Notes: a model not told the origin generated them from the letters alone. A stretch of DNA of 64,000 nucleotides from Hydrogenophaga sp. Root209 (GCF_001428625.1 NZ_LMIE01000004.1:1-64000); one strand, 5' to 3'. Numbered from the stretch's first letter, positions 19,691 through 28,286 are shown. Numbers and translations: made by a program.

Positions 19691-20707
19691 CTAACCCTGT
19701 CGGGCCGGTGCGTCCGGGTACAGCCCCAGCGTCTGCGCCTGCAGGCGCGAGAGGCCGAGCAGCGCGTCGGTGAACGGCGTGGGCACGCCGGTGAGCTGGC
19801 CGAGCTCGCGCACCACGGTCACCAGCGCGTCGAGCTCCACCGACTTCCTGGCCTGCACATCCTGCAACATCGAGGTCTTGAAGGCCCCCAGCTTGAGCGT
19901 GACCGCATGGCGGTCTTCGGGCTGCTGGTCGATCGGGATGCCAATGCGCGCACCGATGGCCTTGGCCTCCAGCATCACGCTGCTGATGAAGCCGCGCACC
20001 AGGTCGTCGCCCAGGATGCGGTCGGTGGTGGCCCCCGTGAGCGCGCTCACCGGGTTGACCGTCATGTTGCCCCAGAGCTTGTACCAGACGTCTTTCTGGA
20101 TCTGCGGCGACACCGTGGCGTTGAGCCCGGCGCGCTGCAGCAGCGCGGCCAGCGCCGCCACACGCTCGCTCGCTTCGCCCGAGGGCTCGCCGATGATCAG
20201 GCCGTTGCCGAAGTGGTGGCGGATGACGCCGGGCGAATCGACCGAACAACTGGCGTGCACCACGCCGCCAATGACATGGCGAGCGGGAATGGCGCGATCG
20301 ATCTCGCCGCCGGGATCGACCGACTGCAGCCGCGTGCCGGCGCGCTCACCGCCGAACTCATTGAAGAACCACCAGGGCACGCCGTTCATGGCGGTGAGCA
20401 CCACCGTGTGGCGACCGATCAGGGGTGCGATGCCGCGCGCCACTTCAGCCAATGCCGGCGCCTTCACCGCCACGACCACCAGGTCCTGAACACCGAGGGC
20501 CGCCGCGCTGGGCGAGGCCTCCACCGGCGCGCCGATGAGGCGCCCGTTCTCGTGCAGTTGCAGCCCATCGCGCCGCAGCGCCGCGAGCGTCTCGCCGCGG
20601 GCCAGTGCGCTCACGATGCAGCCGGTGTGCGAGAGCAGCACGCCGAGCCACCCACCAATGGCGCCGGCGCCCACGATGGCCACACGCTGGAAATCCGGGT
20701 TCGTCAC
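19691..20707 (-). CDS. 2-dehydropantoate 2-reductase (ketopantoate reductase) family protein
   Basis: A 338-residue NADPH-dependent reductase of the PanE/ApbA family. GAGAIGG (13-19) is the nucleotide-binding loop, and QKDVWYKLWGNMTVNPVSAL is the family signature carrying the catalytic Lys. True PanE proteins are a little shorter. Its place at the end of the hpa operon, 4 bp from the class II aldolase, suggests a 2-oxo-acid reduction linked to aromatic catabolism rather than pantothenate synthesis; that is inference. Confidence 0.82.
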   Translation of the reverse strand: MTNPDFQRVAIVGAGAIGGWLGVLLSHTGCIVSALARGETLAALRRDGLQLHENGRLIGAPVEASPSAAALGVQDLVVVAVKAPALAEVARGIAPLIGRHTVVLTAMNGVPWWFFNEFGGERAGTRLQSVDPGGEIDRAIPARHVIGGVVHASCSVDSPGVIRHHFGNGLIIGEPSGEASERVAALAALLQRAGLNATVSPQIQKDVWYKLWGNMTVNPVSALTGATTDRILGDDLVRGFISSVMLEAKAIGARIGIPIDQQPEDRHAVTLKLGAFKTSMLQDVQARKSVELDALVTVVRELGQLTGVPTPFTDALLGLSRLQAQTLGLYPDAPARQG

Positions 20708-20711
20708 AAGC

Positions 20712-21506
20712 TCACTCCAGGTAGCTGCTGTCCAGGCGATTCACCTGCCGCACCAGTGCGTCGAAGACGTCACGGCCTGCGCCGTGCTGCGGGTTGAACT
20801 GCAGCGCGTCGCGCGTGCATTGTGCGGCCACCGCCTCGGGCACCGGCAGCGCGGCAGCGGCTCCCCCCATGCTGAAGGTGGCGAGCTGGATTTCGCAGGC
20901 GCGCTGCAAGGTCCACAGAATGGCAAAGGTCTGCGGCACCGTGGCACCCCAAGCCAACAGGCCATGGTTGCGCAAGATCACGGCCGGCTTGTCGCCAATG
21001 CTTCTGAGCAGGCGCGGCGTTTCTTCGGCGTGGATGGTGATGCCTTCAAAGTCGTGGTACGCCAGCATGCCGTGCAGCTGCGCGGTGTAGAAGTTGGTCT
21101 GCTGCAGACCGTCCTTCAGGCAGGCCACGGCCACGCCGGCGGTGGTGTGGGTGTGCATCACACAGTGCGCGCCGGGCAGATCGTCGTGGATGGCGGCGTG
21201 CACCGTGAAGCCGGCCGGGTTGACCGGGTGGACCGAACCGTCGAGCACTTCGCCCCGAAGGTTGATCTTCACAAGGTTGCTCGCAGTGACCTCGCTGTAA
21301 TGCAGCCCGAACGGATTGATCAAAAACTGCTTCTCGCCAGCGGCCACCGAATCGGGCAGGCGCAGCGTGATGTGGTTGTAGATCATCTCGGTCCAGCCCA
21401 GCATGGCGAAGACGCGGTAACACGCGGCGAGTTCGACGCGCGCGGCCCATTCGTCGGCGTGCATGCCGGCGGGTGCGGCGGCGGTGGGTTGCAAGGCGGC
21501 GTTCAT
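20712..21506 (-). CDS. Class II aldolase/adducin family protein
   Basis: A 264-residue protein with the zinc-binding pattern of fuculose-phosphate-type aldolases: His118 and His120 in VMHTHTTAG and a third His in LRNHGLLAWG. The family also includes decarboxylases and adducin-like proteins. The length and the sequence MLGWTEMIYNHITLRLP fit the common bacterial group with unknown substrate. It lies between hpaI and the reductase gene on the same strand. Confidence 0.85.
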   Translation of the reverse strand: MNAALQPTAAAPAGMHADEWAARVELAACYRVFAMLGWTEMIYNHITLRLPDSVAAGEKQFLINPFGLHYSEVTASNLVKINLRGEVLDGSVHPVNPAGFTVHAAIHDDLPGAHCVMHTHTTAGVAVACLKDGLQQTNFYTAQLHGMLAYHDFEGITIHAEETPRLLRSIGDKPAVILRNHGLLAWGATVPQTFAILWTLQRACEIQLATFSMGGAAAALPVPEAVAAQCTRDALQFNPQHGAGRDVFDALVRQVNRLDSSYLE

Positions 21507-21527
21507 CGGTGTCTCCTGGTGATCGGT

Positions 21528-22373
21528 TCAGTACACGCTGCCCTTGGCGGGTGCCGGCACGGCCGGCGCATCGGTCTTGAAACGCGCGGCCAGTGCGCTG
21601 GTCTGGCGCGCAAGGATCTGGGTGTCCAGCCCCACGGCGACGAACACCGCGCCCAGCGCCAGGTAGTGGCGCGCCTGGGCCTCGTCCGTGGTCAGGATGC
21701 CCGGCGCCTTGCCGGCGCGCAGGATGCGCGCAATGGCATCCTCGATGGCCGCCTGCACCTCGGGATGGCCCGGGTTGCCCACGTGGCCGAGCGAGGCCGA
21801 CAGGTCGGCCGGGCCAATGAACACGCCGTCCACACCCGGTGTGGCGGCAATGGCGTCAAGCTGCTGCAGGGCCGCGCGCGTCTCGGCCTGCACCAGCAGG
21901 CAGACCTGGGCGTTGGCCTCTTTCGCGTAGTTCGGGTAGCGGCCCCAGCGCGAGGCGCGTGCGCCGGCCATGCCGCGCATGCCGCCCTGGCCGCCCTGGC
22001 CGCCCTGGCCGCTCACGTCATCGTCCTGCGGGTAGCGGCAGGCGCGCACCAGCTGCGCCGCCTGCTCGGGCGTGTCGACCATGGGCACCAGCAGCGTCTG
22101 CAAGCCGATGTCGAGGTACTGCTTGATGAGCGCCGTGTCGCCCACCGGCACGCGTGCAATGGCGTGCGAGCCCGGGTAGGCCGCGATGGCCTGGGCCTGG
22201 GCCAGCAGGTCTTTCAGGCTGTTGGGCGAGTGTTCACCGTCGATCAGCAGCCAGTCGAAGTCGGCGCCGGCGCAGATTTCCGCGCTGTAGGGATTGGCCA
22301 GGCCGAGCCAGAGGCCGATCTGCACACGGCGCTCGGCGAGGGCTTGTTTGAAGGGGTTGGTGGGGGTTTGCAT
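21528..22373 (-). CDS. hpaI: 4-hydroxy-2-oxoheptanedioate aldolase
   Basis: A class II pyruvate aldolase (281 residues) that performs the last step of homoprotocatechuate breakdown, releasing pyruvate and succinic semialdehyde. LIDGEHSPN (His48), the metal ligand Glu164 in VQAETR and Asp190 in IGPADLS are present. Between YPQ and RASRWG there is an added glycine-rich segment at about 117-131 ([15 protein letters not shown]) coded by a 9-bp tandem repeat; E. coli HpaI, as remembered, has only a few residues there. The segment lies next to the substrate-binding loop. Upstream neighbour: hpaH, 13 bp away. Confidence 0.93.
   Translation of the reverse strand: MQTPTNPFKQALAERRVQIGLWLGLANPYSAEICAGADFDWLLIDGEHSPNSLKDLLAQAQAIAAYPGSHAIARVPVGDTALIKQYLDIGLQTLLVPMVDTPEQAAQLVRACRYPQDDDVSGQGGQGGQGGMRGMAGARASRWGRYPNYAKEANAQVCLLVQAETRAALQQLDAIAATPGVDGVFIGPADLSASLGHVGNPGHPEVQAAIEDAIARILRAGKAPGILTTDEAQARHYLALGAVFVAVGLDTQILARQTSALAARFKTDAPAVPAPAKGSVY
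21982..22008. repeat. 9-bp tandem repeat (three units) inside hpaI
   Basis: The unit CCGCCCTGG occurs three times without a break. On the coding strand it gives Gly-Gln-Gly repeats. Gain or loss of units keeps the frame, so the loop length can vary by slipped-strand pairing. Confidence 0.9.
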
Positions 22374-22386
22374 GGTGAGAGGAAGT

Positions 22387-23214
22387 TCAGACGAATTTGA
22401 AAGTCAGGCAACCCAGCGCGCCGTAGTCGGCTTCGAACAGGTCACCCACCTTCGCGGCCACCGGCCGCGTGAACGAACCGGCCAGCACGATCTGGCCAGC
22501 CCGCAGCGATTCGCCCCAGGGCGCGAGCTTGTGCGCCAGCCAGGCAATGCCGACGGCAGGGTGGCCCTGCACGCCGGCGGCCAGACCCGTTTCTTCCACC
22601 ACGCCGTTCTGTTTCAGCACGGCACCGCACCAGGGCAGGTCGGTGGTGAGGGGGTCGGCGCGGTAGCGCTCGTCGCCCGTGCCCAGCACGATGCCGGCAT
22701 TCGCCGCGTTGTCGCTGATGGTGTCGAACACCTTGCGCATCGCTTTGCTGTGGCGGTCGAGCTGCTCGATGCGCGCGTCGATGATCTCGATGGCGGGGGT
22801 CACGTATTCGGTGGCGTTGATCACATCGGCCACCGTCACGCCGGTGCCCTTGAGCGGGGCCTTGAGCACGAAGGCGAGTTCCACCTCCACACGCGGTGCG
22901 ATGAAGCGGCTGGCGGGAATCTCCAGAACCTGCCCGGCCTGCGCGGTGAACAACATGCTCTGCAGCAAGGTGCCGAAATCGGGCTCATCGATCTGGCTGG
23001 CCATCTGCATGGCGCGGCTGGTCAGGCCGATCTTGTGGCCGATGACCTTGTTGCCGGCGGCGATCTGCAACGCGACCCAGGCGCGGCCGATGCGGTAGCC
23101 GTCCTCCACGGTCATGCCCGGGAATCGTTTGGAAAAGTGCTCCAGCGGCACGCGGGTTTTCTCGGACTGGTCGAGCTCGGTGGCGAGTTGCTGGATGAGG
23201 GTGTCGTCGAGCAT
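22387..23214 (-). CDS. hpaH: 2-oxo-hept-4-ene-1,7-dioate hydratase
   Basis: A 275-residue hydratase of the FAH/MhpD fold that adds water to 2-oxohept-4-enedioate ahead of HpaI. Diagnostic stretches are [17 protein letters not shown], the metal-site [14 protein letters not shown] and [14 protein letters not shown]. The ATG giving [10 protein letters not shown] was used; the frame is open further upstream but overlaps hpaF. The spacing to hpaF is 4 bp, consistent with one operon. Confidence 0.94.
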   Translation of the reverse strand: MLDDTLIQQLATELDQSEKTRVPLEHFSKRFPGMTVEDGYRIGRAWVALQIAAGNKVIGHKIGLTSRAMQMASQIDEPDFGTLLQSMLFTAQAGQVLEIPASRFIAPRVEVELAFVLKAPLKGTGVTVADVINATEYVTPAIEIIDARIEQLDRHSKAMRKVFDTISDNAANAGIVLGTGDERYRADPLTTDLPWCGAVLKQNGVVEETGLAAGVQGHPAVGIAWLAHKLAPWGESLRAGQIVLAGSFTRPVAAKVGDLFEADYGALGCLTFKFV

Positions 23215-23218
23215 GGGG

Positions 23219-23665
23219 TCAAGTCCGGTTGAACAGCGGGTGGATGGAGCTGTTCTTGGCGTCGAACACCTCGTGGCCTTCGTCCACCTGCACGGTGATG
23301 CCGATCGGGCGCGCGGCGAGTTGCGCGGCAAAGTTCGTCTTGACGCAGGCCTGCAGCGCGTCGCCCACGCGCTGGTGCGTCACTGCGCTGCGGCCCTTGG
23401 CCATGCGCACGTTCATGTAGACGAAGGCGTAGTCGCTGCCCAGGCCTGCAGCCTCGCCGGCGGCGCCACCGTCGGCCACGGCGCTGTGCGCGGCCGGATA
23501 GGCGAGCACGCGCGTCCCACCGGTTGGGAAGACCTGTTTGTCGGCCTCATCTCGCACGGCCAGCATGGCGTCGCAGAGGACGCGGCACAGCCGGCTCATG
23601 TCGATGCCGCCTTGCGCTTCGGGCTTGTCGAGGTTGGGGGTGTAGAGGATGACCAGGTGGGGCAT
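23219..23665 (-). CDS. hpaF: 5-carboxymethyl-2-hydroxymuconate delta-isomerase
   Basis: A 148-residue tautomerase-superfamily enzyme. After removal of the initiator Met, Pro2 ([12 protein letters not shown]) is the catalytic base of the family. TFYMNVR-like [13 protein letters not shown] and the C-terminal [18 protein letters not shown] support CHM isomerase. It is somewhat longer than the classical 125-residue enzyme, with an extra loop around [13 protein letters not shown]. It sits between hpaD and hpaH. Confidence 0.9.
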   Translation of the reverse strand: MPHLVILYTPNLDKPEAQGGIDMSRLCRVLCDAMLAVRDEADKQVFPTGGTRVLAYPAAHSAVADGGAAGEAAGLGSDYAFVYMNVRMAKGRSAVTHQRVGDALQACVKTNFAAQLAARPIGITVQVDEGHEVFDAKNSSIHPLFNRT

Positions 23666-23670
23666 GTTGT

Positions 23671-24594
23671 TCAGAGTCGGGAGACGGCTTGGTAGCCTTT
23701 GGCGGCCGAGGCCTGTGCGGCGGGAATGGTGGCGCCGGTCTGTGGCGTGACGGGGAAGATGGCGTTGATCTGGCCGGTGCCGGAGGCGCCGAAGTACGGC
23801 GTGATGACTTCGGCTTTGCCGGTGTAGTCGCTCCAGCCGAGCGCGCCCAGCATCATCGCGGTATCGTGCATGAAGCCCTCACCGTGGCCCTTGGCGGCGT
23901 ACTCGGGCAACATCTCGCAGAAGGCTTTCCATTCACCCTGCTCCCACATCTGCACGACGCGTCGGTCCAGCGTTTCCAGAAAGGGGCTCCAGATCTTGAA
24001 GGCGTAATCGGGTGCGAGACCGTTCTGCGCGAAGCGGTGGCTCAAACTGCCGCTGGCCAGAAAGGCGACGGTGCCGTCGTAATGGTCTTCCACCGCGCGG
24101 CGCATGGCCCAGCCCAGGCGCACGCTGTCGTTGAGGTAGTGGGCCTGGCACAGCGCGGAAACCGAGATGGCCTTGAAGTGCTGGTCCGCGTTCATGTAAA
24201 GCATGGGTACGAGGGTGCCGTACTCGGGGCCGAGGGTGGTGGCGTCGTGCGCCAGGGTTTCCACGCCATGTTCGTTGCACACCCGGGCCAGGATCTGACC
24301 GAGTGCGGGATTGCCCGGGATCTCGAACGGCAGGTTGCTGATGAAGTGCGGCAGTTCGTTGCTGGTGTAGCGGCCTTCAAAGTGCGGTGCGCAGTTGAGG
24401 TGGTAGCTGGCGTTGACGAGCCAGTGGGTGTCGAAGACGACGATGGTGTCCACACCGAGTTCGCGGCAGCGGCGGCTGATCTCTTTGTGGCCGTCGATGG
24501 CGTCCTGTCGTGTTCCCTTGCGCGGTCCGTCGAGTTCGCTGAGGTACATCGAGGGGACGTGGGTGACCTTGGCCACGAGTGCTAGTTTTCCCAT
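23671..24594 (-). CDS. hpaD: 3,4-dihydroxyphenylacetate 2,3-dioxygenase
   Basis: A 307-residue class III (LigB-type) extradiol dioxygenase that opens the ring of homoprotocatechuate. It starts MGKLALVAKVTHVPSMYLSE with metal-site His12, followed by VVFDTHW (His57) and the LASGSLSHRF segment expected around the catalytic His. GAGGGA precedes the ATG. The open frame continues upstream through the palindromic repeats, which is not coding. Between it and hpaE lie about 295 bp holding those repeats; otherwise the operon is tightly packed. Confidence 0.93.
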   Translation of the reverse strand: MGKLALVAKVTHVPSMYLSELDGPRKGTRQDAIDGHKEISRRCRELGVDTIVVFDTHWLVNASYHLNCAPHFEGRYTSNELPHFISNLPFEIPGNPALGQILARVCNEHGVETLAHDATTLGPEYGTLVPMLYMNADQHFKAISVSALCQAHYLNDSVRLGWAMRRAVEDHYDGTVAFLASGSLSHRFAQNGLAPDYAFKIWSPFLETLDRRVVQMWEQGEWKAFCEMLPEYAAKGHGEGFMHDTAMMLGALGWSDYTGKAEVITPYFGASGTGQINAIFPVTPQTGATIPAAQASAAKGYQAVSRL

Positions 24595-24626
24595 GTCTTT
24601 TCCCTCTGCTGTGTGTTGGTTGCTCC

Positions 24627-24730
24627 GTGGCATGAGGCCTTGGGGTGTCCACCTCCGCGAATGTCCCCCGGGGCCTGCGGCCCCTCCTCCTTGATTTCGC
24701 TGCGGTGGACACCCCAAGGCCTCATGCCAC
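24627..24730. repeat. Palindromic element, unit 1 (27-bp arms, 50-bp core)
   Basis: A perfect 27-bp inverted repeat (24627-24653 against 24704-24730) encloses a 50-bp core. The core starts TCCGCGAATGTCCCCC and ends TTGATTTCGCTGC. The same two core blocks recur, inverted, in the neighbouring unit, but with unrelated arms. As RNA it would fold into a very stable hairpin in the hpaE-hpaD spacer. Confidence 0.92.
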
Positions 24731-24775
24731 TGCGGACCGCGCATGCGAACGGACCGGCGCCAACGTGCCACTTCA

Positions 24776-24862
24776 GATCGAGAAGGCCGGGCGTTCTGCG
24801 CAGCGAAATCAAGGCCCGGACCGGGGGACATTCGCGGAGCAGAGCGCCCGGCCTTCTCGATC
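24776..24862. repeat. Palindromic element, unit 2 (inverted core, different arms)
   Basis: Arms 24776-24799 and 24839-24862 pair over 24 bp with one mismatch (18 perfect outermost). The 39-bp core, read on the minus strand, again starts TCCGCGAATGTCCCCC and ends TTGATTTCGCTGC. Arms share no sequence with those of unit 1. The units are 45 bp apart in opposite orientation. Confidence 0.92.
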
Positions 24863-24889
24863 CCGCCAACCCGCTGGAGCGAAAGCATT

Positions 24890-26362
24890 TCAAACCCCCC
24901 AATGCGGAATGTGATGCGACCCCAGAGACACGGCCACGTTCTTCGGCTCCAGAAACACCTCATAGCTCCAGGTCCCGCCTTCGCGCCCCGTGCCACTGGC
25001 CTTGGTGCCGCCAAACGGCTGGCGCAGATCCCGCACGTTCTGTGAGTTGACGAAACACATGCCCGCCTCCACAGCGGCCGCCACCCGGTGCGCACGGCCG
25101 AGATTCTCCGTCCACACATAACTGGAGAGGCCGTATTGAATGTCGTTGGCCAGCTCGATCGCGTGCGCCTCGTCACGGAACGGAATGAGACAGGCGACAG
25201 GGCCGAAGATTTCTTCTTGTGCGATCCGCATGCGGTTGTCCACATCGGCAAACACGGTCGGCCACACGTAATTGCCCTTGGCCACGCGTGATGACAACTC
25301 CGCCGCATACGACGGACGATCCAGCCCGCCGCACAAGAGCGTGGCGCCCTCCTTCGGGCCCAGCTCGATGTAGCTGCGCACCTTCGCCAGATGCGCCCGG
25401 CTGATCATCGGACCCACGATGGTTTTTTCATCCAGCGGATCGCCCACGGTGATGCGCTTGGCGCGCTCGGCGAACTTCTGCGCGAAATCTGCGTAGATGC
25501 TCTGCTGCACCAGGATGCGGCTGCCCGCCGTGCAGCGCTCGCCGTTGTTGCTGAAGATCATGAACACCCCGGCGTCCAGCGCGCGGTCCAGGTCCGCGTC
25601 GTCGAAGATCACGAACGGGCTCTTGCCACCCAGCTCCATGCTGAACTTCTTCAGTCCAGCGCTCTGCACGATGCGGTTGCCGGTGGCGGTGGACCCGGTG
25701 AAGGAAATCGCGCGCACGTCAGGGTGCGCGCACAGCGGCTCGCCCGCTTCTTTGCCCATGCCGTGCACCACGTTCAACACACCCGCAGGAATGCCCGCTT
25801 CCAGCGCCAGCTCGCCCAGACGCGCGGCCGTGAGCGGACTCAGCTCGCTCATCTTCAGCACCGCGGTGTTGCCAAAGGCCAGGCACGGCGCGACCTTCCA
25901 TGTGGACGTCATGAAGGGCACGTTCCACGGGCTGATGAGGGCGCACACGCCCACCGGATGGAACAGTGTGTAGTTCAGGTGCGTGGGCGTGGGGTAGGTG
26001 TGGCCGTCCACGCGCGTGCACATTTCGGCGAAGTAGTGGAAGTTGTCGGCCGCGCGCGGAATAAGCTGTTTGCCGGTCTGCGCGATCACCTGGCCGCTGT
26101 CGTTGGTCTCGGTCTGTGCGATCTCGGGCACGTGGGCCGCGATCAGCTCGCCGAGCTTGCGCATGAGCCGGGCGCGCTCGGTGGCGGGCAGGCCGGCCCA
26201 CTTCGGGAACGCGTCTTTGGCGGCCTGCACCGCTGCGTTGATCTCGTCGGCGCCTCCGGCGCTCACCTCGGCCAGCACGGCCTGTGTGGCGGGGTTGATC
26301 GTCTCGAAAGTGGTGGCGCTGGCCACGGACTGGCCGTTGATGAGGTGCTGGATCGTCGTCAT
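24890..26362 (-). CDS. hpaE: 5-carboxymethyl-2-hydroxymuconate semialdehyde dehydrogenase
   Basis: A 490-residue NAD-dependent aldehyde dehydrogenase that oxidises the ring-cleavage product of HpaD. Catalytic residues are Asn147 (PWNVPF), Glu243 (MELGGKSP) and Cys277 (NNGERCTAGSR). Its C-terminus (EPKNVAVSLGSHHIPHWG) is typical of the HpaE group. The start overlaps the hpaG1 stop by four bases. The palindromic elements begin downstream of its stop, so they could affect the balance of hpaE to hpaD expression. Confidence 0.94.
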   Translation of the reverse strand: MTTIQHLINGQSVASATTFETINPATQAVLAEVSAGGADEINAAVQAAKDAFPKWAGLPATERARLMRKLGELIAAHVPEIAQTETNDSGQVIAQTGKQLIPRAADNFHYFAEMCTRVDGHTYPTPTHLNYTLFHPVGVCALISPWNVPFMTSTWKVAPCLAFGNTAVLKMSELSPLTAARLGELALEAGIPAGVLNVVHGMGKEAGEPLCAHPDVRAISFTGSTATGNRIVQSAGLKKFSMELGGKSPFVIFDDADLDRALDAGVFMIFSNNGERCTAGSRILVQQSIYADFAQKFAERAKRITVGDPLDEKTIVGPMISRAHLAKVRSYIELGPKEGATLLCGGLDRPSYAAELSSRVAKGNYVWPTVFADVDNRMRIAQEEIFGPVACLIPFRDEAHAIELANDIQYGLSSYVWTENLGRAHRVAAAVEAGMCFVNSQNVRDLRQPFGGTKASGTGREGGTWSYEVFLEPKNVAVSLGSHHIPHWGV

Positions 26363-27141
26363 GCGGATTCGGAGGGTGAAGTGATGGTGCTGACCAGGTC
26401 GCCGATGCCTTCGATGGACGTGACGATCACGTCGCCGGGCTGGCAGTCGACCACGCCGTCGGGCGTGCCGGTGAGGATGAGGTCCCCTGGTTGCAGGGTC
26501 ATGAAGGCGCTGAAGTATTCGATCAGCGTGGGCACGTCGAAGATCATGTCGCGCGTGCTGCCTTGCTGCGTGACTTTTCCATTGACGGTGGTCTGCAGCG
26601 CCAATGCCATCGGATCGCGCACATCGGTGGCGTCCACCAGCCAGGGGCCGATGGGCGTGCAGGTGTCGCGGTTCTTCACGCGCAGGTTGGGGCGGTACCA
26701 GTTTTCCAGGTAGTCGCGGATCGCGTAGTCGTTGGCCACGGTGTAGCCGGCCACGAAGTCCAGCGCATCGGCCTTTTTCACGCGTTGGGCGGTGCGCCCG
26801 ATCACCACCGCGAGTTCACATTCGTAGTGCATGTGCTGCACGCCCGCCGGGCGCACGGTGAAGCCGTTGTGACCGGTGAGGCTGGCCTCACCCTTGAGGA
26901 ACGCCAGCGGTTCCTCCGGAGCCTTGAAGGCGAGCTCTTTGGCGTGGTCGGCGTAGTTCAGGCCGAGGGCGAGGATGGTGCGCGGGCGCGTGGGCGGGTT
27001 GGGCGCGAGCGGGGGCAGCCACACCACCTCGCCGAAGGCCATGCGGCGACCCTTGAGCGCGGGGGTCAGCAGTTCGAGCTGGCCGCCAGCCTCTACGGCG
27101 TTGTGGACCGCGCCGGCCCAGGCGATGCGGGCGTGTTTCAT
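26359..27141 (-). CDS. hpaG1: HpaG, C-terminal-type half (FAH family; OPET decarboxylase/HHDD isomerase)
   Basis: A 260-residue fumarylacetoacetase-fold protein matching the second half of the bifunctional E. coli HpaG: LGLNYADHAKELAFK, the metal motif HYECELAVVIG (E-x-E) and GYTVANDYAIRDYLENWYRP. HpaG decarboxylates 5-oxopent-3-ene-1,2,5-tricarboxylate and isomerises the product. Both ends overlap neighbours by four bases (hpaG2 upstream, hpaE downstream). An N-terminal region of about 50 residues precedes the FAH domain. Confidence 0.9.
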   Translation of the reverse strand: MKHARIAWAGAVHNAVEAGGQLELLTPALKGRRMAFGEVVWLPPLAPNPPTRPRTILALGLNYADHAKELAFKAPEEPLAFLKGEASLTGHNGFTVRPAGVQHMHYECELAVVIGRTAQRVKKADALDFVAGYTVANDYAIRDYLENWYRPNLRVKNRDTCTPIGPWLVDATDVRDPMALALQTTVNGKVTQQGSTRDMIFDVPTLIEYFSAFMTLQPGDLILTGTPDGVVDCQPGDVIVTSIEGIGDLVSTITSPSESA

Positions 27142-27788
27142 GCCTTCACCTCCGCCTGGAAACTGTGCACGACAGGCTTGAAGCCGGTGGCGCTGATCTC
27201 CACCGTGTCGCCTGCGTGCACCAGCGGACGTGTGCCGTCCGGCAGGCAGTCGCTGCCCAGCATCAGAACGTCACCCGTGCGCAGCGACATGAATTCACCC
27301 ACGTCGGCCAGCAGCGTGGTGGCGTCGCGCACCAGCTCGGCCAGCGCCGTGGTCTGGCGGTGCACGCCGTTGATGCGCAACTCCAGATGCAGGTCCGACA
27401 GGCCCACCAGCCCACCTAGGCGCTGCAGCGGCACACACTCGGGGCCGACCCCGAGAAAGCCGTCCACACACTGGAACTTCACCGGCGGGCGGTAGTAACT
27501 GTCGTGCGCGATCGCCACGTCGTTGAACAGAACGGCGCCGGCCACCCCCGTGTCGCCCATCACCAGCCCCAGCGTGGCGGCCACCACCACCGGCTTGCCG
27601 GCGGGCAGGGCGATGCCGTGACCCGCGGCGGTGAAGGTGTTGGCGGTCTTGATGTAGAGCACCGGCGCGCTCGGGGGCGCCTTGTACGGGGCTTCGTTCA
27701 TGCGCGGCGCCCACAGCGCGTGCTCGCGCTGGAAGTTGAGCAACGTGCCGTAAACCGTGCCCTCGGGCATCCAGTGGGTGTTCATCAT
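27138..27788 (-). CDS. hpaG2: HpaG, N-terminal-type half (FAH family)
   Basis: A 216-residue protein matching the first half of E. coli HpaG: GTVYGTLLNFQRE, YKAPPSAPVLYIKTANTF and FYRP-like SYYRPPVKFQCVDGF. The E-x-E metal motif of the other half is missing here (AATLGLVMG), as I recall is also true of the E. coli N-half. The first of two adjacent ATG codons overlaps the hpaR stop and is about 10 bases from GGAGG, so it was taken as start. Probably pairs with the 260-residue half. Confidence 0.88.
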   Translation of the reverse strand: MMNTHWMPEGTVYGTLLNFQREHALWAPRMNEAPYKAPPSAPVLYIKTANTFTAAGHGIALPAGKPVVVAATLGLVMGDTGVAGAVLFNDVAIAHDSYYRPPVKFQCVDGFLGVGPECVPLQRLGGLVGLSDLHLELRINGVHRQTTALAELVRDATTLLADVGEFMSLRTGDVLMLGSDCLPDGTRPLVHAGDTVEISATGFKPVVHSFQAEVKA

Positions 27789-28267
27789 TCGATGTCTTCC
27801 TCCAGGGCTTCGACCTCGCCCGGCTGCTCCAGGGCAATCACCTCGTCGAGCAGGGCGTAGAGCTGGGCCAGCCGCGCCTTGCCCAGGCGCTCTTCCATCC
27901 ACGCGTAGTGCGACTCGATGGTGCTGGAGAGGCGCTTGACCAGCTTCAGCCCCGCGGGCGTGGCGCGCACCACCGTGCGGCGGGCGTCCTGCGGGCAGCG
28001 GCCGCGCGCGATCAGGCCGTCGCGCTCCATGCGCGTGAGCACACCGGTGAGGCTGGGACCGAGCAAAAAGGCCTCGCGCGCCACGCGGCCGGTTTCCACA
28101 CCACCGGGCAGGCGGGCGTGTTCGCCGAGCACGCGCAGCACGCGCCACTGCTGGTCGCTCAGGCCGTGCTCGCGCAGGCTGGGCCGGGTGTGCAGCATCA
28201 CGGCCTCGCGGGCTTCGAGCAGCAGGCGCGGCAGGTTGCGGTGGATGAAGGGGGTGGGTTCGCTCAT
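27785..28267 (-). CDS. hpaR: MarR-family repressor of homoprotocatechuate degradation
   Basis: A 160-residue winged-helix regulator of the MarR family. The start (NLPRLLLEAREAVMLHTRPS) and LSDQQWRVLRVLGEH match HpaR, which represses the meta-cleavage operon until its aromatic inducer is bound. The wing region reads DARRTVVRATPAG. It is the first gene of the operon, overlapping hpaG2, so it should be autoregulated. No Shine-Dalgarno sequence is visible; a palindrome lies directly upstream of the start. Confidence 0.93.
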   Translation of the reverse strand: MSEPTPFIHRNLPRLLLEAREAVMLHTRPSLREHGLSDQQWRVLRVLGEHARLPGGVETGRVAREAFLLGPSLTGVLTRMERDGLIARGRCPQDARRTVVRATPAGLKLVKRLSSTIESHYAWMEERLGKARLAQLYALLDEVIALEQPGEVEALEEDIE

Positions 28268-28286
28268 TTAGTTAACATGTTAAATG
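28265..28286. promoter_or_regulatory. Probable HpaR operator
   Basis: TTAACATGTTAA (28272-28283) is a perfect 12-bp palindrome ending five bases before the hpaR ATG; an overlapping pair CATTTA...TAAATG extends the symmetry. It lies in the 78-bp divergent region between hpaR and the nitronate monooxygenase gene. AT-rich palindromes are normal MarR-family targets. Confidence 0.7.

Noticed and set aside
21982-22008. Short tandem repeats as a CRISPR array
   Set aside because: Units are 9 bp, contiguous and coding; no spacers. No CRISPR-like array was seen anywhere.
24595-24889. Coding extension of HpaD through the palindromic region
   Set aside because: The frame is open but consists of repeat translation; HpaD has its normal N-terminus and a ribosome site at the ATG after it.
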